A DNA stretch of 7,697 bases from an uncultured bacterium (GTDB lineage: Bacteria; Bacteroidota; Bacteroidia; Bacteroidales; JACABE01): the NCBI GenBank assembly GCA_903911455.1, contig CAIWDQ010000002.1, positions 1 to 7,697 on the forward strand, read 5' to 3'. Every line of letters begins with the position of its first letter. The stretch's first letter is position 1. Positions 1 through 5,488 of the stretch are shown here, one piece after another. The translations under genes were made by a program, and so were the position numbers. The notes under the pieces are model-generated. The model was given only the letters and a program-made list of their open reading frames with translations, was not told where the DNA came from and searched no databases.

Positions 1-54
1 GTGCGGATTGGGAGTGCAATATTTGGCGAACGAAATTATAATAAAAGTACATAA
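1..54 (+). CDS. yggS: C-terminal end of a YggS-family PLP homeostasis protein (partial)
   Basis: The first 17 codons of frame 1, ending in TAA at 52-54, read VRIGSAIFGERNYNKST. This closely matches the C-terminus of the YggS/PLPBP family (E. coli YggS ends in VRIGTAIFGARDYSKK), where the conserved VRIG strand helps hold the phosphate of pyridoxal phosphate. The family has an alanine-racemase-like TIM barrel, binds PLP without known catalytic activity, and buffers cytosolic PLP and amino acid pools. The rest of the gene lies to the left of the window, so length and start cannot be judged. It converges on the next gene, and the terminator at 73-112 lies 18 bp after its stop codon. The assignment rests on a short but very characteristic motif. 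Confidence 0.86.
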   Translation: MRIGSAIFGERNYNKST

Positions 55-72
55 TGTAAAATTACATATATT

Positions 73-112
73 AAAAAAGCCTAACTCCGCAAGTGCGAAG
101 TTAGGTTTTTTT
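73..112. terminator. Bidirectional Rho-independent terminator
   Basis: The stem pairs CCTAACT (80-86) with AGTTAGG (99-105). One C/A mismatch follows, then CGC (88-90) pairs with GCG (95-97) around the loop AAGT. Six A residues precede the stem (73-78) and seven T residues follow it (106-112), so a U-tract is present on both strands. It lies between a plus-strand gene ending at 54 and a minus-strand gene ending at 158, and can terminate both. Confidence 0.93.
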
Positions 113-157
113 ATTATTATAAATATTCTATTGTGAATTTATAAGAGTATCTCAATA

Positions 158-1180
158 CTACTTACTTGTACCATCTATGATGTCAGATAATTGATCAATA
201 TAATAATTTTCGAATGATTCCTGAGATCTAATTTCCTGCTTATATATTACTTCCCCTGTTAAAGCATTTACTACTTGAATAGCAAAACTACCATCTTTCA
301 TAATATAAAAGAAAGGTTCTTCTGCTGACATGATTTTTTCATTCATATCTTTTAAACTTATTACTTCATATTTGGCAGGATAATCAATAAATATATCTTT
401 TGCTTTGTATGGAGGTTTCTTTTTGTGAAGATAGTGATTAAACGAAGGTCCGTTTAGTTCATTGTTAACTAAGAAAGTTGCAGGTATATATAAAGTCTCT
501 TTTTTTAATTTCATTATTTCATCTTTATTTTTTATATACACAAAAAGTTTCTTACTAGTTCCCATGAAATTAACTTTTTCTTTATAAACTGCCTCATATT
601 TCTCACCATTTAGTAACTTTTCAAAGCGAATCTGAGTAGCTTGTATCCAATTCTTAACAAATCCTAAGCCACCAAATAAAGCGTGTCCGTTTCCAAAAAA
701 CTCACCGGTCATAAAATTATCATAAGTAAATGGATCTGATTTATCAGTCATTATACTTTTACAACTCCATTCATCAGCAATGCTGCTGTAGTCAAAATCT
801 TTCTTTTTAGTACTATTAACAAATTTCTTGAATTCTTTTTCTTTAGGAGTCCATAAACATAAAGAAAAATGTTGCAATGTAGCAGGTCTCTCAAAATTAA
901 AACCTTCTTCATACCTAAATTTCATTGTTATAAAGAAATTACCAATTTGTAAATTCTCACCTAATTGTGATGAAGAAATAACTTCAACTTTACTAAACGT
1001 CCAGTATTTTGTAAAGAGTTCAGAATATTTACGATTATTGTCGTTTGCTTCTTCGTCAATAACAACATAAACTGTTGATTTCTGAAGTTTCTCCAACTCC
1101 TCTTTTGTCTGTCCTTTACTTATAAAAGGCTGAGAAACAAATAAAATAAATAAGGCTGTAAATAATAGGATCTTTTTCAT
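158..1180 (-). CDS. Exported protein of unknown function, 340 aa
   Basis: I do not recognise a named family. The protein begins with a typical Sec signal peptide: MKK, then a hydrophobic core at about residues 4-20, with a probable signal peptidase I site near residues 22-25 (SKGQ). There is no lipobox cysteine at the cleavage region, so it should be periplasmic or secreted soluble protein. No later segment is hydrophobic enough for a membrane helix. The mature start alternates a beta-strand (STVYVVIDEE, 35-44), a helix and a KYWTFSKVEVIS segment (58-69), a pattern I associate loosely with uncharacterised Bacteroidota exported proteins. The C-terminal half holds a second strand-rich region around FIDYPAKYEVISLKD. 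The ATG at 1178-1180 is supported by the signal peptide and by a promoter about 25 bp upstream. The gene appears monocistronic, ending at the bidirectional terminator. Function unknown. Confidence 0.88.
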   Translation of the reverse strand: MKKILLFTALFILFVSQPFISKGQTKEELEKLQKSTVYVVIDEEANDNNRKYSELFTKYWTFSKVEVISSSQLGENLQIGNFFITMKFRYEEGFNFERPATLQHFSLCLWTPKEKEFKKFVNSTKKKDFDYSSIADEWSCKSIMTDKSDPFTYDNFMTGEFFGNGHALFGGLGFVKNWIQATQIRFEKLLNGEKYEAVYKEKVNFMGTSKKLFVYIKNKDEIMKLKKETLYIPATFLVNNELNGPSFNHYLHKKKPPYKAKDIFIDYPAKYEVISLKDMNEKIMSAEEPFFYIMKDGSFAIQVVNALTGEVIYKQEIRSQESFENYYIDQLSDIIDGTSK

Positions 1181-1205
1181 AGATTATTTTCTTTAAAATT
1201 TGTTA

Positions 1206-1236
1206 CAAACTTAGTCTTTTTTTTAATACCAACAAG
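1206..1236 (-). promoter_or_regulatory. Bacteroidota-type promoter for the 340-aa exported protein gene
   Basis: Read on the minus strand, TAAGTTTG (1213 down to 1206) is an exact match to the Bacteroidota -7 consensus TAnnTTTG. CTTG (1236 down to 1233), 19 nt upstream, matches three of the four bases of the -33 box TTTG at the expected spacing. Transcription would start near 1199-1202, giving a leader of about 20 nt before the ATG at 1180. Confidence 0.7.
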
Positions 1237-1355
1237 TGAAAACAAAAGATTTTTTATTTATTTTACACTTTCATATACATGTTTAATTGCATGAAGTAAT
1301 TTAACTATTATAAAATAATTAAAAGTTACATTTCATAATTTACGGTTAATGTTAG

Positions 1356-1387
1356 TACTCTATGTTCAAATCCCATCAATTAGAGTA
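1356..1387. repeat. Inverted repeat in the 224-bp spacer downstream of the HhH gene
   Basis: TACTCTA (1356-1362) pairs perfectly with TAGAGTA (1381-1387) across an 18-nt loop, 17 bp beyond the stop codon of the HhH gene. There is no T-tract after the stem on the minus strand, so it is a poor Rho-independent terminator. The long loop makes a stable hairpin doubtful. Apart from this dyad and the promoter at 1206-1236, the spacer 1181-1404 shows nothing recognisable. Confidence 0.4.
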
Positions 1388-1404
1388 GTTTTATAGCATA
1401 TAAT

Positions 1405-2343
1405 TTATTCAACTTTTAAGTATGGAAATATCTTATTATAAAAATCATCATAAATAAGAGGTGCCTTTTTAATATCTTTAACCTGCTTATAATTACCATT
1501 CTTCATACGATAAGTAACAAGTGACTTGGCAATATAATAATCAAAGTATGGATGTTTTTTAAGGTCTTGAATTGTTGCAGTATTAATGTTTATCCTTTTC
1601 AAACCTAGAGTATCTATGATGATAGAAGCCTTAATTTCGTTGTACTTAACACTATCCAGGCCAAATACTTCCATAAGTTGTTCCTTTTTTACATAACCAC
1701 CAAGTCGCTCACCATATTTAAAAATCCTGCGGGCATAAGCAGGTCCAATACCTTTAATTTCATCCAGATCAAAGGTATCACATCTATTAATATTAACTGT
1801 ATAGAGTGGCTTAATTACTTTTTCGTACGTCTTTTTATGATTTGCAGTATCATTATTTGCAGGAATATTAATATAAGGCTCTAATACATTATACTCAGCA
1901 TCAGTAATACTATACATCTTCTTAAAATCTTCTTTCTTATAAAACTTCCCACCTTTAGCAAGATAATTTTTAATAATCTTAATCTGATAATTACTTAAGC
2001 CAAGCTCCTGCCATTTTTCTTCAGTCATATCATTAGGATTGAATAAGAAAGGATTCAATTTGCTTTCCGCGAAAGATCTATCGGGATTGTGAAAATCAAA
2101 ATCATCATCCTTATATTTATTTTTATTTAATGCATTAGAAGAATCAATCTGCCGTTGAAAAGCCGTCACTTCATTCTTAAAGATAGTAGAATCAACAGGC
2201 TTATCTTTAATTAAAGGAAAGATGATAAGCCTTGCGGCAATAATCAGGAAAATAATGCAGATAAGAATAAATATACCTCGGCGTTCAGTCTTTGAAAACG
2301 ATAGATAGTCTTCATAAAACTGCTTATTACGCTTAAGTTTCAA
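1405..2343 (-). CDS. Membrane-anchored helix-hairpin-helix (HhH) protein, ComEA-like repeats
   Basis: The 312-residue protein has a short basic cytoplasmic N-terminus containing YLSFSKTERRG (13-23) and one transmembrane helix at about 24-45. A polar linker follows, then three helix-hairpin-helix modules at roughly 97-160, 183-243 and 251-308. Module 2 has the clearest hairpin, IKGIGPAYARRIFKY (196-210), followed by GGYVKKEQL. Modules 1 and 3 keep the companion motifs GGKFYKKEDF and NGNYKQVKD. Module 3 opens with ININTATIQDL, the signature opening of ComEA-type HhH domains. HhH modules normally bind the DNA backbone without sequence specificity, so a periplasmic DNA-binding role is a family-based inference; proteins of this layout are common in Bacteroidota and mostly uncharacterised. 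The start must be TTG at 2341-2343: an in-frame TGA lies three codons before it, and the next internal Met is near residue 106, after the membrane helix. An 8-bp tandem repeat lies just upstream. Confidence 0.88.
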   Translation of the reverse strand: MKLKRNKQFYEDYLSFSKTERRGIFILICIIFLIIAARLIIFPLIKDKPVDSTIFKNEVTAFQRQIDSSNALNKNKYKDDDFDFHNPDRSFAESKLNPFLFNPNDMTEEKWQELGLSNYQIKIIKNYLAKGGKFYKKEDFKKMYSITDAEYNVLEPYINIPANNDTANHKKTYEKVIKPLYTVNINRCDTFDLDEIKGIGPAYARRIFKYGERLGGYVKKEQLMEVFGLDSVKYNEIKASIIIDTLGLKRININTATIQDLKKHPYFDYYIAKSLVTYRMKNGNYKQVKDIKKAPLIYDDFYNKIFPYLKVE

Positions 2344-2367
2344 TGTTTGTAATCATAGGGAATGTTA

Positions 2368-2427
2368 TTTGGTGATGTTGTTATTTGGTGATTTTGTGAT
2401 TTAGTGATTTGGTGAATTGGTGATTTG
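2368..2427. repeat. 8-bp tandem repeat, TTTGGTGA, about 7.5 copies
   Basis: Consecutive octamers from 2368 read TTTGGTGA, TGTTGTTA, TTTGGTGA, TTTTGTGA, TTTAGTGA, TTTGGTGA, ATTGGTGA, then TTTG. The phase is kept throughout and the second unit is the most diverged. It fills most of the 99-bp spacer between the broken exported-protein gene (stop at 2443) and the TTG start of the HhH gene at 2343. On the minus strand it reads as repeated TCACCAAA. No minus-strand promoter box is visible inside it. Confidence 0.9.
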
Positions 2428-2442
2428 TTTTTTGTATTAATT

Positions 2443-3129
2443 TTACTTATTTGCTTCTATAATTGCCTTTGCCCAGGATTCGGAAATATCTGAAATCCAT
2501 TTGATACTTTCATAATCTTTATACTCACAATAAACTTCAAAGTATAATAACTTCTTCTTAACAATAATAGTATTAATAGTACTTAATGATTTATAGTTTT
2601 TAGAAAATCTATTTTCAATTTCATAAACATACTTTCCTCCTGCATCTTTAATATGATAAAAATATCCTTCAGTACCTATTCTATTATAATTATCATAACT
2701 TACAATAAGTTTTGTATCTAATAAAACTTTATTAATACTATCAACTCCATGTTTAATATTAGCAATATTCGTCTCCATCATAGTTTTATTGAACTTTAAT
2801 ATCCTTTCTTCACTTAAATCATTTCTTTCAGATTGAGGTGGACTTTCAATATGAATATATTTATTCATATTAATAGAATCATGGTCTTTATATATTAATG
2901 TTCTATAATCAGAACTATCAAAATAAAAAACAAAGTAATTTATCATAACTTCTAACAAAAGTCTTTAAAGAGTCTCTTAAATTATTCCCAACCTCATGAA
3001 ACTCTTTACTTGGAAGTGGTATAATTATTTTAGTCGTACCAACTTCAACTACATTCATATTTTCCTGTGCAGAAGCTTTTAATCCACTAAAAACAATCAC
3101 CATTAACAAAACAAAACAATCTTTTTCAT
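2443..3129 (-). pseudogene. Exported protein gene split by two opposite 1-base frameshifts (about 228 aa if repaired)
   Basis: An ATG at 3127-3129 starts MKKIVLFC and then hits TAA. Adding one T to the minus-strand T-run at 3111-3108 joins this start to the next frame and yields a clean signal peptide, MKKIVLFLLMVIVFSG, ending KASAQ. That frame carries TKIIIPLPSKEFHEVGNN and DSLKTF, then runs off into a stop at 2918-2920. Removing one T from the run at 2960-2957 joins it to the 171-codon frame (KTLLEVMINYFVFYF onward) that ends at 2443. The two shifts cancel, so the original ATG frame and the last frame are the same. The repaired product is a 228-residue secreted protein with a mixed alpha/beta look, and I do not know its function. 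The pattern of IPLPSKEFHEVG followed by a hydrophobic strand and a Tyr-rich region resembles uncharacterised exported Bacteroidota proteins, which supports one original gene. Sequencing or assembly error is the main alternative to true decay. Confidence 0.78.
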
Positions 3130-3146
3130 TTTAATTATATGTATTG

Positions 3147-3178
3147 TCATTCATAATTCATAATTCATAATTCATAAT
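3147..3178. repeat. 7-bp tandem repeat, TCATAAT, four perfect copies plus a partial
   Basis: Four identical TCATAAT heptamers occupy 3151-3178, preceded by a partial TCAT (3147-3150). The array fills most of the 48-bp spacer between the permease stop codon (3178-3180) and the ATG of the broken gene (3127-3129); its last base is also the last base of the stop codon. On the minus strand it reads as repeated ATTATGA. Perfect identity suggests recent expansion by slippage. Confidence 0.92.
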
Positions 3179-4659
3179 TACTTATTTAGCTTACTTTTCT
3201 TTATTCCATAAGAGAAATAAAGTACCAATCCTATTACCATCCACACACCTAAACGAGTCCAGTTAGCCCATCCTAAACCATAAATCATAGCTCCACAAGT
3301 GATGATGCCAAGTATAGGAATAAGAGGTACTAAAGGAGTCTTGAATTGTCGTTGTACGTCTGGATGAGTCTTTCTTAATATAATAATACCGGCACATACC
3401 AACATAAAAGCGAACAAAGTACCGATGCTTGTCATGTCTCCAACTATGTCACCGGGAACAAATGCTGCAAACAAACCAACAAAGACAAAGAATAAGTAAT
3501 TTGACTTATAAGGGGTACGGAATTTGGTATGAACTTTAGCGAAAACAGGAGGCACAAGACCATCATGACTCATTGAATAGAACACCCTTGACTGTCCGTA
3601 AAGCATAACCAATATTACTGAAGAGAATCCTGCAAGGATAGCTACAGTTACCAGTTTGGCAAGCCATCCATAACCTGTCATATATGTCTGAATGGCATAG
3701 GTTACCGATGCTTCTTTGCCTGCTGTCCGGAAATCGTGAACGCTGCCGACGCCTGTAAGCACGTAAGCAAACAATATATATAATACGGTGCATATAGCCA
3801 GTGATCCTAAGATACCTATGGGCATTGTTTTCTTTGGATTCTTCGTCTCCTGTGCCGCTGTTGAAACGGCATCAAACCCAATGAAGGCAAAGAATACAAC
3901 TCCGGCGGCTCCTAATATACCTAATATCCCTCCATAGTTGTGTGGCACTCCCTGGTCGTCAATAAACTTAGTTGCTTCTGGTATAAATGGAGTATGGTTG
4001 GCAGGTTGGATGAAAGACCATCCTAAGATGATGAATAATATAACGATAGTTACTTTAGTGATAACTATTATGCCGTTTACGAAAGATGATTCTCTTACCC
4101 CTCTTATCAATAATAAAGTTAATAAAAAGACGATGAATAACGCAGGTATGTTAATGATTCCGTGAGCTGTAACATGACCTGCCGCATCCTTCAAGACCTC
4201 GAACGGGGAATGCGATAATGCGTATGGTACTTTTAAATGGAAATATGCTAATAGTTTGTTCAGATATTCGCTCCATGCTATGCTAACTGTGGCTGCACCT
4301 AAGGCGTATTCTAACACTAAGTCCCAGCCTATTATCCATGCCATCAGCTCTCCCATAGTGGCATACGAATAGGTGTATGCGCTTCCGGCAACCGGTATCA
4401 TTGATGCAAATTCTGCGTAACATAATCCTGCAAAAGCGCATCCAATCCCTGCAATTACAAATCCTAACGTTACCGACGGACCTGCATTGTTGGCGGCTGC
4501 GGCAGCGGTTCTTACAAATAAACCTGCCCCTATTATTGCGCCGATACCCATTGCTATTAAGTGCATTGCGGTTAATGATTTTTTTAATCCATGTTCAGTA
4601 TCTGATGATTCTGTCATCAATCCGATAAGTGATTTTGTTCTGAATAATCTCTTTGGCAT
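3178..4659 (-). CDS. APC-superfamily amino acid permease
   Basis: This 493-residue integral membrane protein has the normal length and about twelve hydrophobic segments of a bacterial cationic-amino-acid-transporter-type (CAT) APC permease. The signature of helix 1, IGAIIGAGLFV (39-49), is the unwound GxG segment that contacts the substrate alpha-carboxyl in this fold. Also typical are the AEFASMIPVAGSAYTYSYA stretch of helix 3 (81-99), FFAFIGFDAVSTAAQE followed by TKNPKKTMPIGI (about 255-282), and SHDGLVPPVFAKVH after the helix 8-9 region (363-376). It should import amino acids by proton- or sodium-coupled symport or by exchange across the inner membrane. Substrate cannot be read from sequence: cationic and branched-chain amino acids are both possible. 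The gene appears more G+C-rich than its neighbours by eye. No convincing TAnnTTTG box lies upstream; TAATATTG (4707-4700, minus strand) is one base off but lacks a -33 partner. Confidence 0.93.
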   Translation of the reverse strand: MPKRLFRTKSLIGLMTESSDTEHGLKKSLTAMHLIAMGIGAIIGAGLFVRTAAAAANNAGPSVTLGFVIAGIGCAFAGLCYAEFASMIPVAGSAYTYSYATMGELMAWIIGWDLVLEYALGAATVSIAWSEYLNKLLAYFHLKVPYALSHSPFEVLKDAAGHVTAHGIINIPALFIVFLLTLLLIRGVRESSFVNGIIVITKVTIVILFIILGWSFIQPANHTPFIPEATKFIDDQGVPHNYGGILGILGAAGVVFFAFIGFDAVSTAAQETKNPKKTMPIGILGSLAICTVLYILFAYVLTGVGSVHDFRTAGKEASVTYAIQTYMTGYGWLAKLVTVAILAGFSSVILVMLYGQSRVFYSMSHDGLVPPVFAKVHTKFRTPYKSNYLFFVFVGLFAAFVPGDIVGDMTSIGTLFAFMLVCAGIIILRKTHPDVQRQFKTPLVPLIPILGIITCGAMIYGLGWANWTRLGVWMVIGLVLYFSYGIKKSKLNK

Positions 4660-4858
4660 ACCTTATTATATTATGATTAATGTTGCTTAAAATTCTCTAC
4701 AATATTATGAAAAAAATGGATTGCATTTACATTATCTTAATATTTATTTTTATAATTATATTTATAACCGAAGTCAGGGTTTAAATATAATTGAGAAGAA
4801 GAGAGCTTTGCATATTAATTGAGGTTGCAGGGGAATTAAATATTACTACTTACATGAG

Positions 4859-4879
4859 ATTGCGGGTCAAGCCCGCAAT
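4859..4879. repeat. REP-like GC-rich palindrome
   Basis: ATTGCGGG (4859-4866) pairs perfectly with CCCGCAAT (4872-4879) around the loop TCAAG. It stands out from the AT-rich surroundings. The minus-strand form, CATTGCGGGCTTGACCCGCA, is a motif I recall as a dispersed intergenic palindrome in several bacterial genomes. A hairpin is likely in RNA from either strand. No T-tract follows directly on the minus strand, so a terminator role is not supported there; on the plus strand only a weak TTTT lies eight bases on. Confidence 0.72.
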
Positions 4880-4956
4880 GACGACGTTTTAATTCTTAAA
4901 AGACTTATTAGACAGAAATCACTCATTTATTAATTTATTTTTGATTTGATTTTTAT

Positions 4957-5380
4957 AAAGTGAGATATAGGTTTCTATTTTCAAAGATGTATAAATGGGT
5001 ACTCAGATATAGGTTTCTATTTTCAAAGATGTATAAATGGGTACTCAGATATAGGTTTCTATTTTCAAAGATGTATAAATGGGTACTCAGATATAGGTTT
5101 CTATTTTCAATGTTGTATATTTGAGTACTCAGATATTGGTTTCTATTTTCAATGTTGTATATTTGAGTACTCAGATATAGGTTTCTGTTTTCAATGTTGT
5201 ATAAATGAGTAGTCAGATATTGGTTTCTATTTTCAATGTTGTATAAATGAGTAGTCAGATATTGGTTTCTATTTTCAATGTTGTATAAATGAGTAGTCAG
5301 ATATTGGTTTCTGTTTTCAATGTTGTATAAATGAGTAGTCAGATATTGGTTTCTGTTTTCAATGTGGTATATCTCACTTT
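4957..5380. repeat. 13-bp perfect inverted repeat bounding the 42-bp array
   Basis: AAAGTGAGATATA (4957-4969) is the exact reverse complement of TATATCTCACTTT (5368-5380). The left copy runs into the first six or seven bases of unit 1, and the right copy replaces the end of unit 10. Pairing stops on both sides after 13 bp. I see no matching direct repeats outside the pair that would mark a target-site duplication. Confidence 0.85.
4963..5371. repeat. 42-bp tandem repeat array, nine full units plus a partial tenth
   Basis: Units start at 4963, 5005, 5047, 5089, 5131, 5173, 5215, 5257, 5299 and 5341, with an exact 42-bp period and no indels. Each opens with AGATAT(A/T)GGTTTCT(A/G), then TTTTCAA; the second half is more variable. 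Units 1-3 are identical (continuing AGATGTATAAATGGGTACTC). Units 4-5 end TGTTGTATATTTGAGTACTC. Units 6-9 end TGTTGTATAAATGAGTAGTC, with 7 and 8 identical. The tenth breaks off at about 5371 into TCTCAC. Units abut with no spacers, so it is not a CRISPR. The period is a multiple of three, and one minus-strand frame stays open across the whole array but has no start codon. Function unknown; local duplication explains the graded similarity. Confidence 0.96.
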
Positions 5381-5408
5381 TCAGCCCCCCTCTTGTTTTA
5401 TTTCGTAC

Positions 5409-5447
5409 TTATCTTATTATTAATTCGAAGACATTTTAATAAGATAA
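5409..5447. repeat. 11-bp inverted repeat downstream of the methyltransferase gene
   Basis: TTATCTTATTA (5409-5419) pairs perfectly with TAATAAGATAA (5437-5447) across a 17-nt loop, 41 bp beyond the methyltransferase stop codon. The stem is almost pure A/T and no T-tract follows it on the minus strand, so it is at best a weak end-of-transcript structure. It may simply reflect AT-rich sequence. Confidence 0.5.
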
Positions 5448-5488
5448 AAATAATACATACAAAACTAATTATTCTAAAAAAGAAAAAA

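Larger units (their letters stand above)
4660..5488. other. 829-bp gene-free stretch holding repeats and palindromes
   Basis: This is the largest stretch without a supportable gene. Bases 4660-4856 are very AT-rich and would include the leader of the permease gene; I see no strong promoter or riboswitch in them. A GC-rich palindrome follows at 4859-4879 and a small AT-rich dyad at 4887-4901 (TTTTAA, three bases, TTAAAA). The 42-bp array then occupies 4963-5371, followed by a 6-C run (5385-5390) and an 11-bp inverted repeat (5409-5447). The last 40 bp before the methyltransferase stop are T-rich on the minus strand, but no stem sits before that tract, so no confident terminator is present. Confidence 0.75.

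Noticed and set aside
1356..1387. tRNA remnant, because GTTCAAATCCCAT resembles a T-loop
   Set aside because: The flanking bases do not form a five-pair T-stem, and no acceptor, D or anticodon arm can be folded around it.
828..1884. Plus-strand open frames at 828-1070 and 1678-1884
   Set aside because: They are antisense shadows of the 340-aa exported protein and HhH genes, with no promoter or recognisable motif.
2918..3129. Programmed ribosomal frameshifting in the split exported-protein gene
   Set aside because: Two shifts in opposite senses would be needed, one within the signal peptide, and no canonical slippery heptamer with a downstream structure is visible. Mutation or read error is simpler.
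3563..4690. Four open frames inside or antisense to the permease gene (3563-3793 minus; 3938-4165, 4377-4628 and 4487-4690 plus)
   Set aside because: All lie wholly or mostly within a well-supported 493-residue permease and show no domain features of their own.
4963..5371. The 42-bp array as a CRISPR array
   Set aside because: Units abut directly, the variable half falls into only three shared types rather than unique spacers, and no cas gene is in the window.
4957..5380. The array as replication iterons or oriC, given that phosphatase and methyltransferase genes of this kind can lie near dnaA
   Set aside because: I found no TTATCCACA-like DnaA box in the units and no replication gene in the window. 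The dnaA link is only a recollection of gene order elsewhere.
5449..5488. Rho-independent terminator right after the methyltransferase gene
   Set aside because: The minus-strand T-rich tract (TTTTTTCTTTTTT) has no stem before it outside the coding end, and the nearest inverted repeat (5409-5447) is downstream of the tract rather than upstream.
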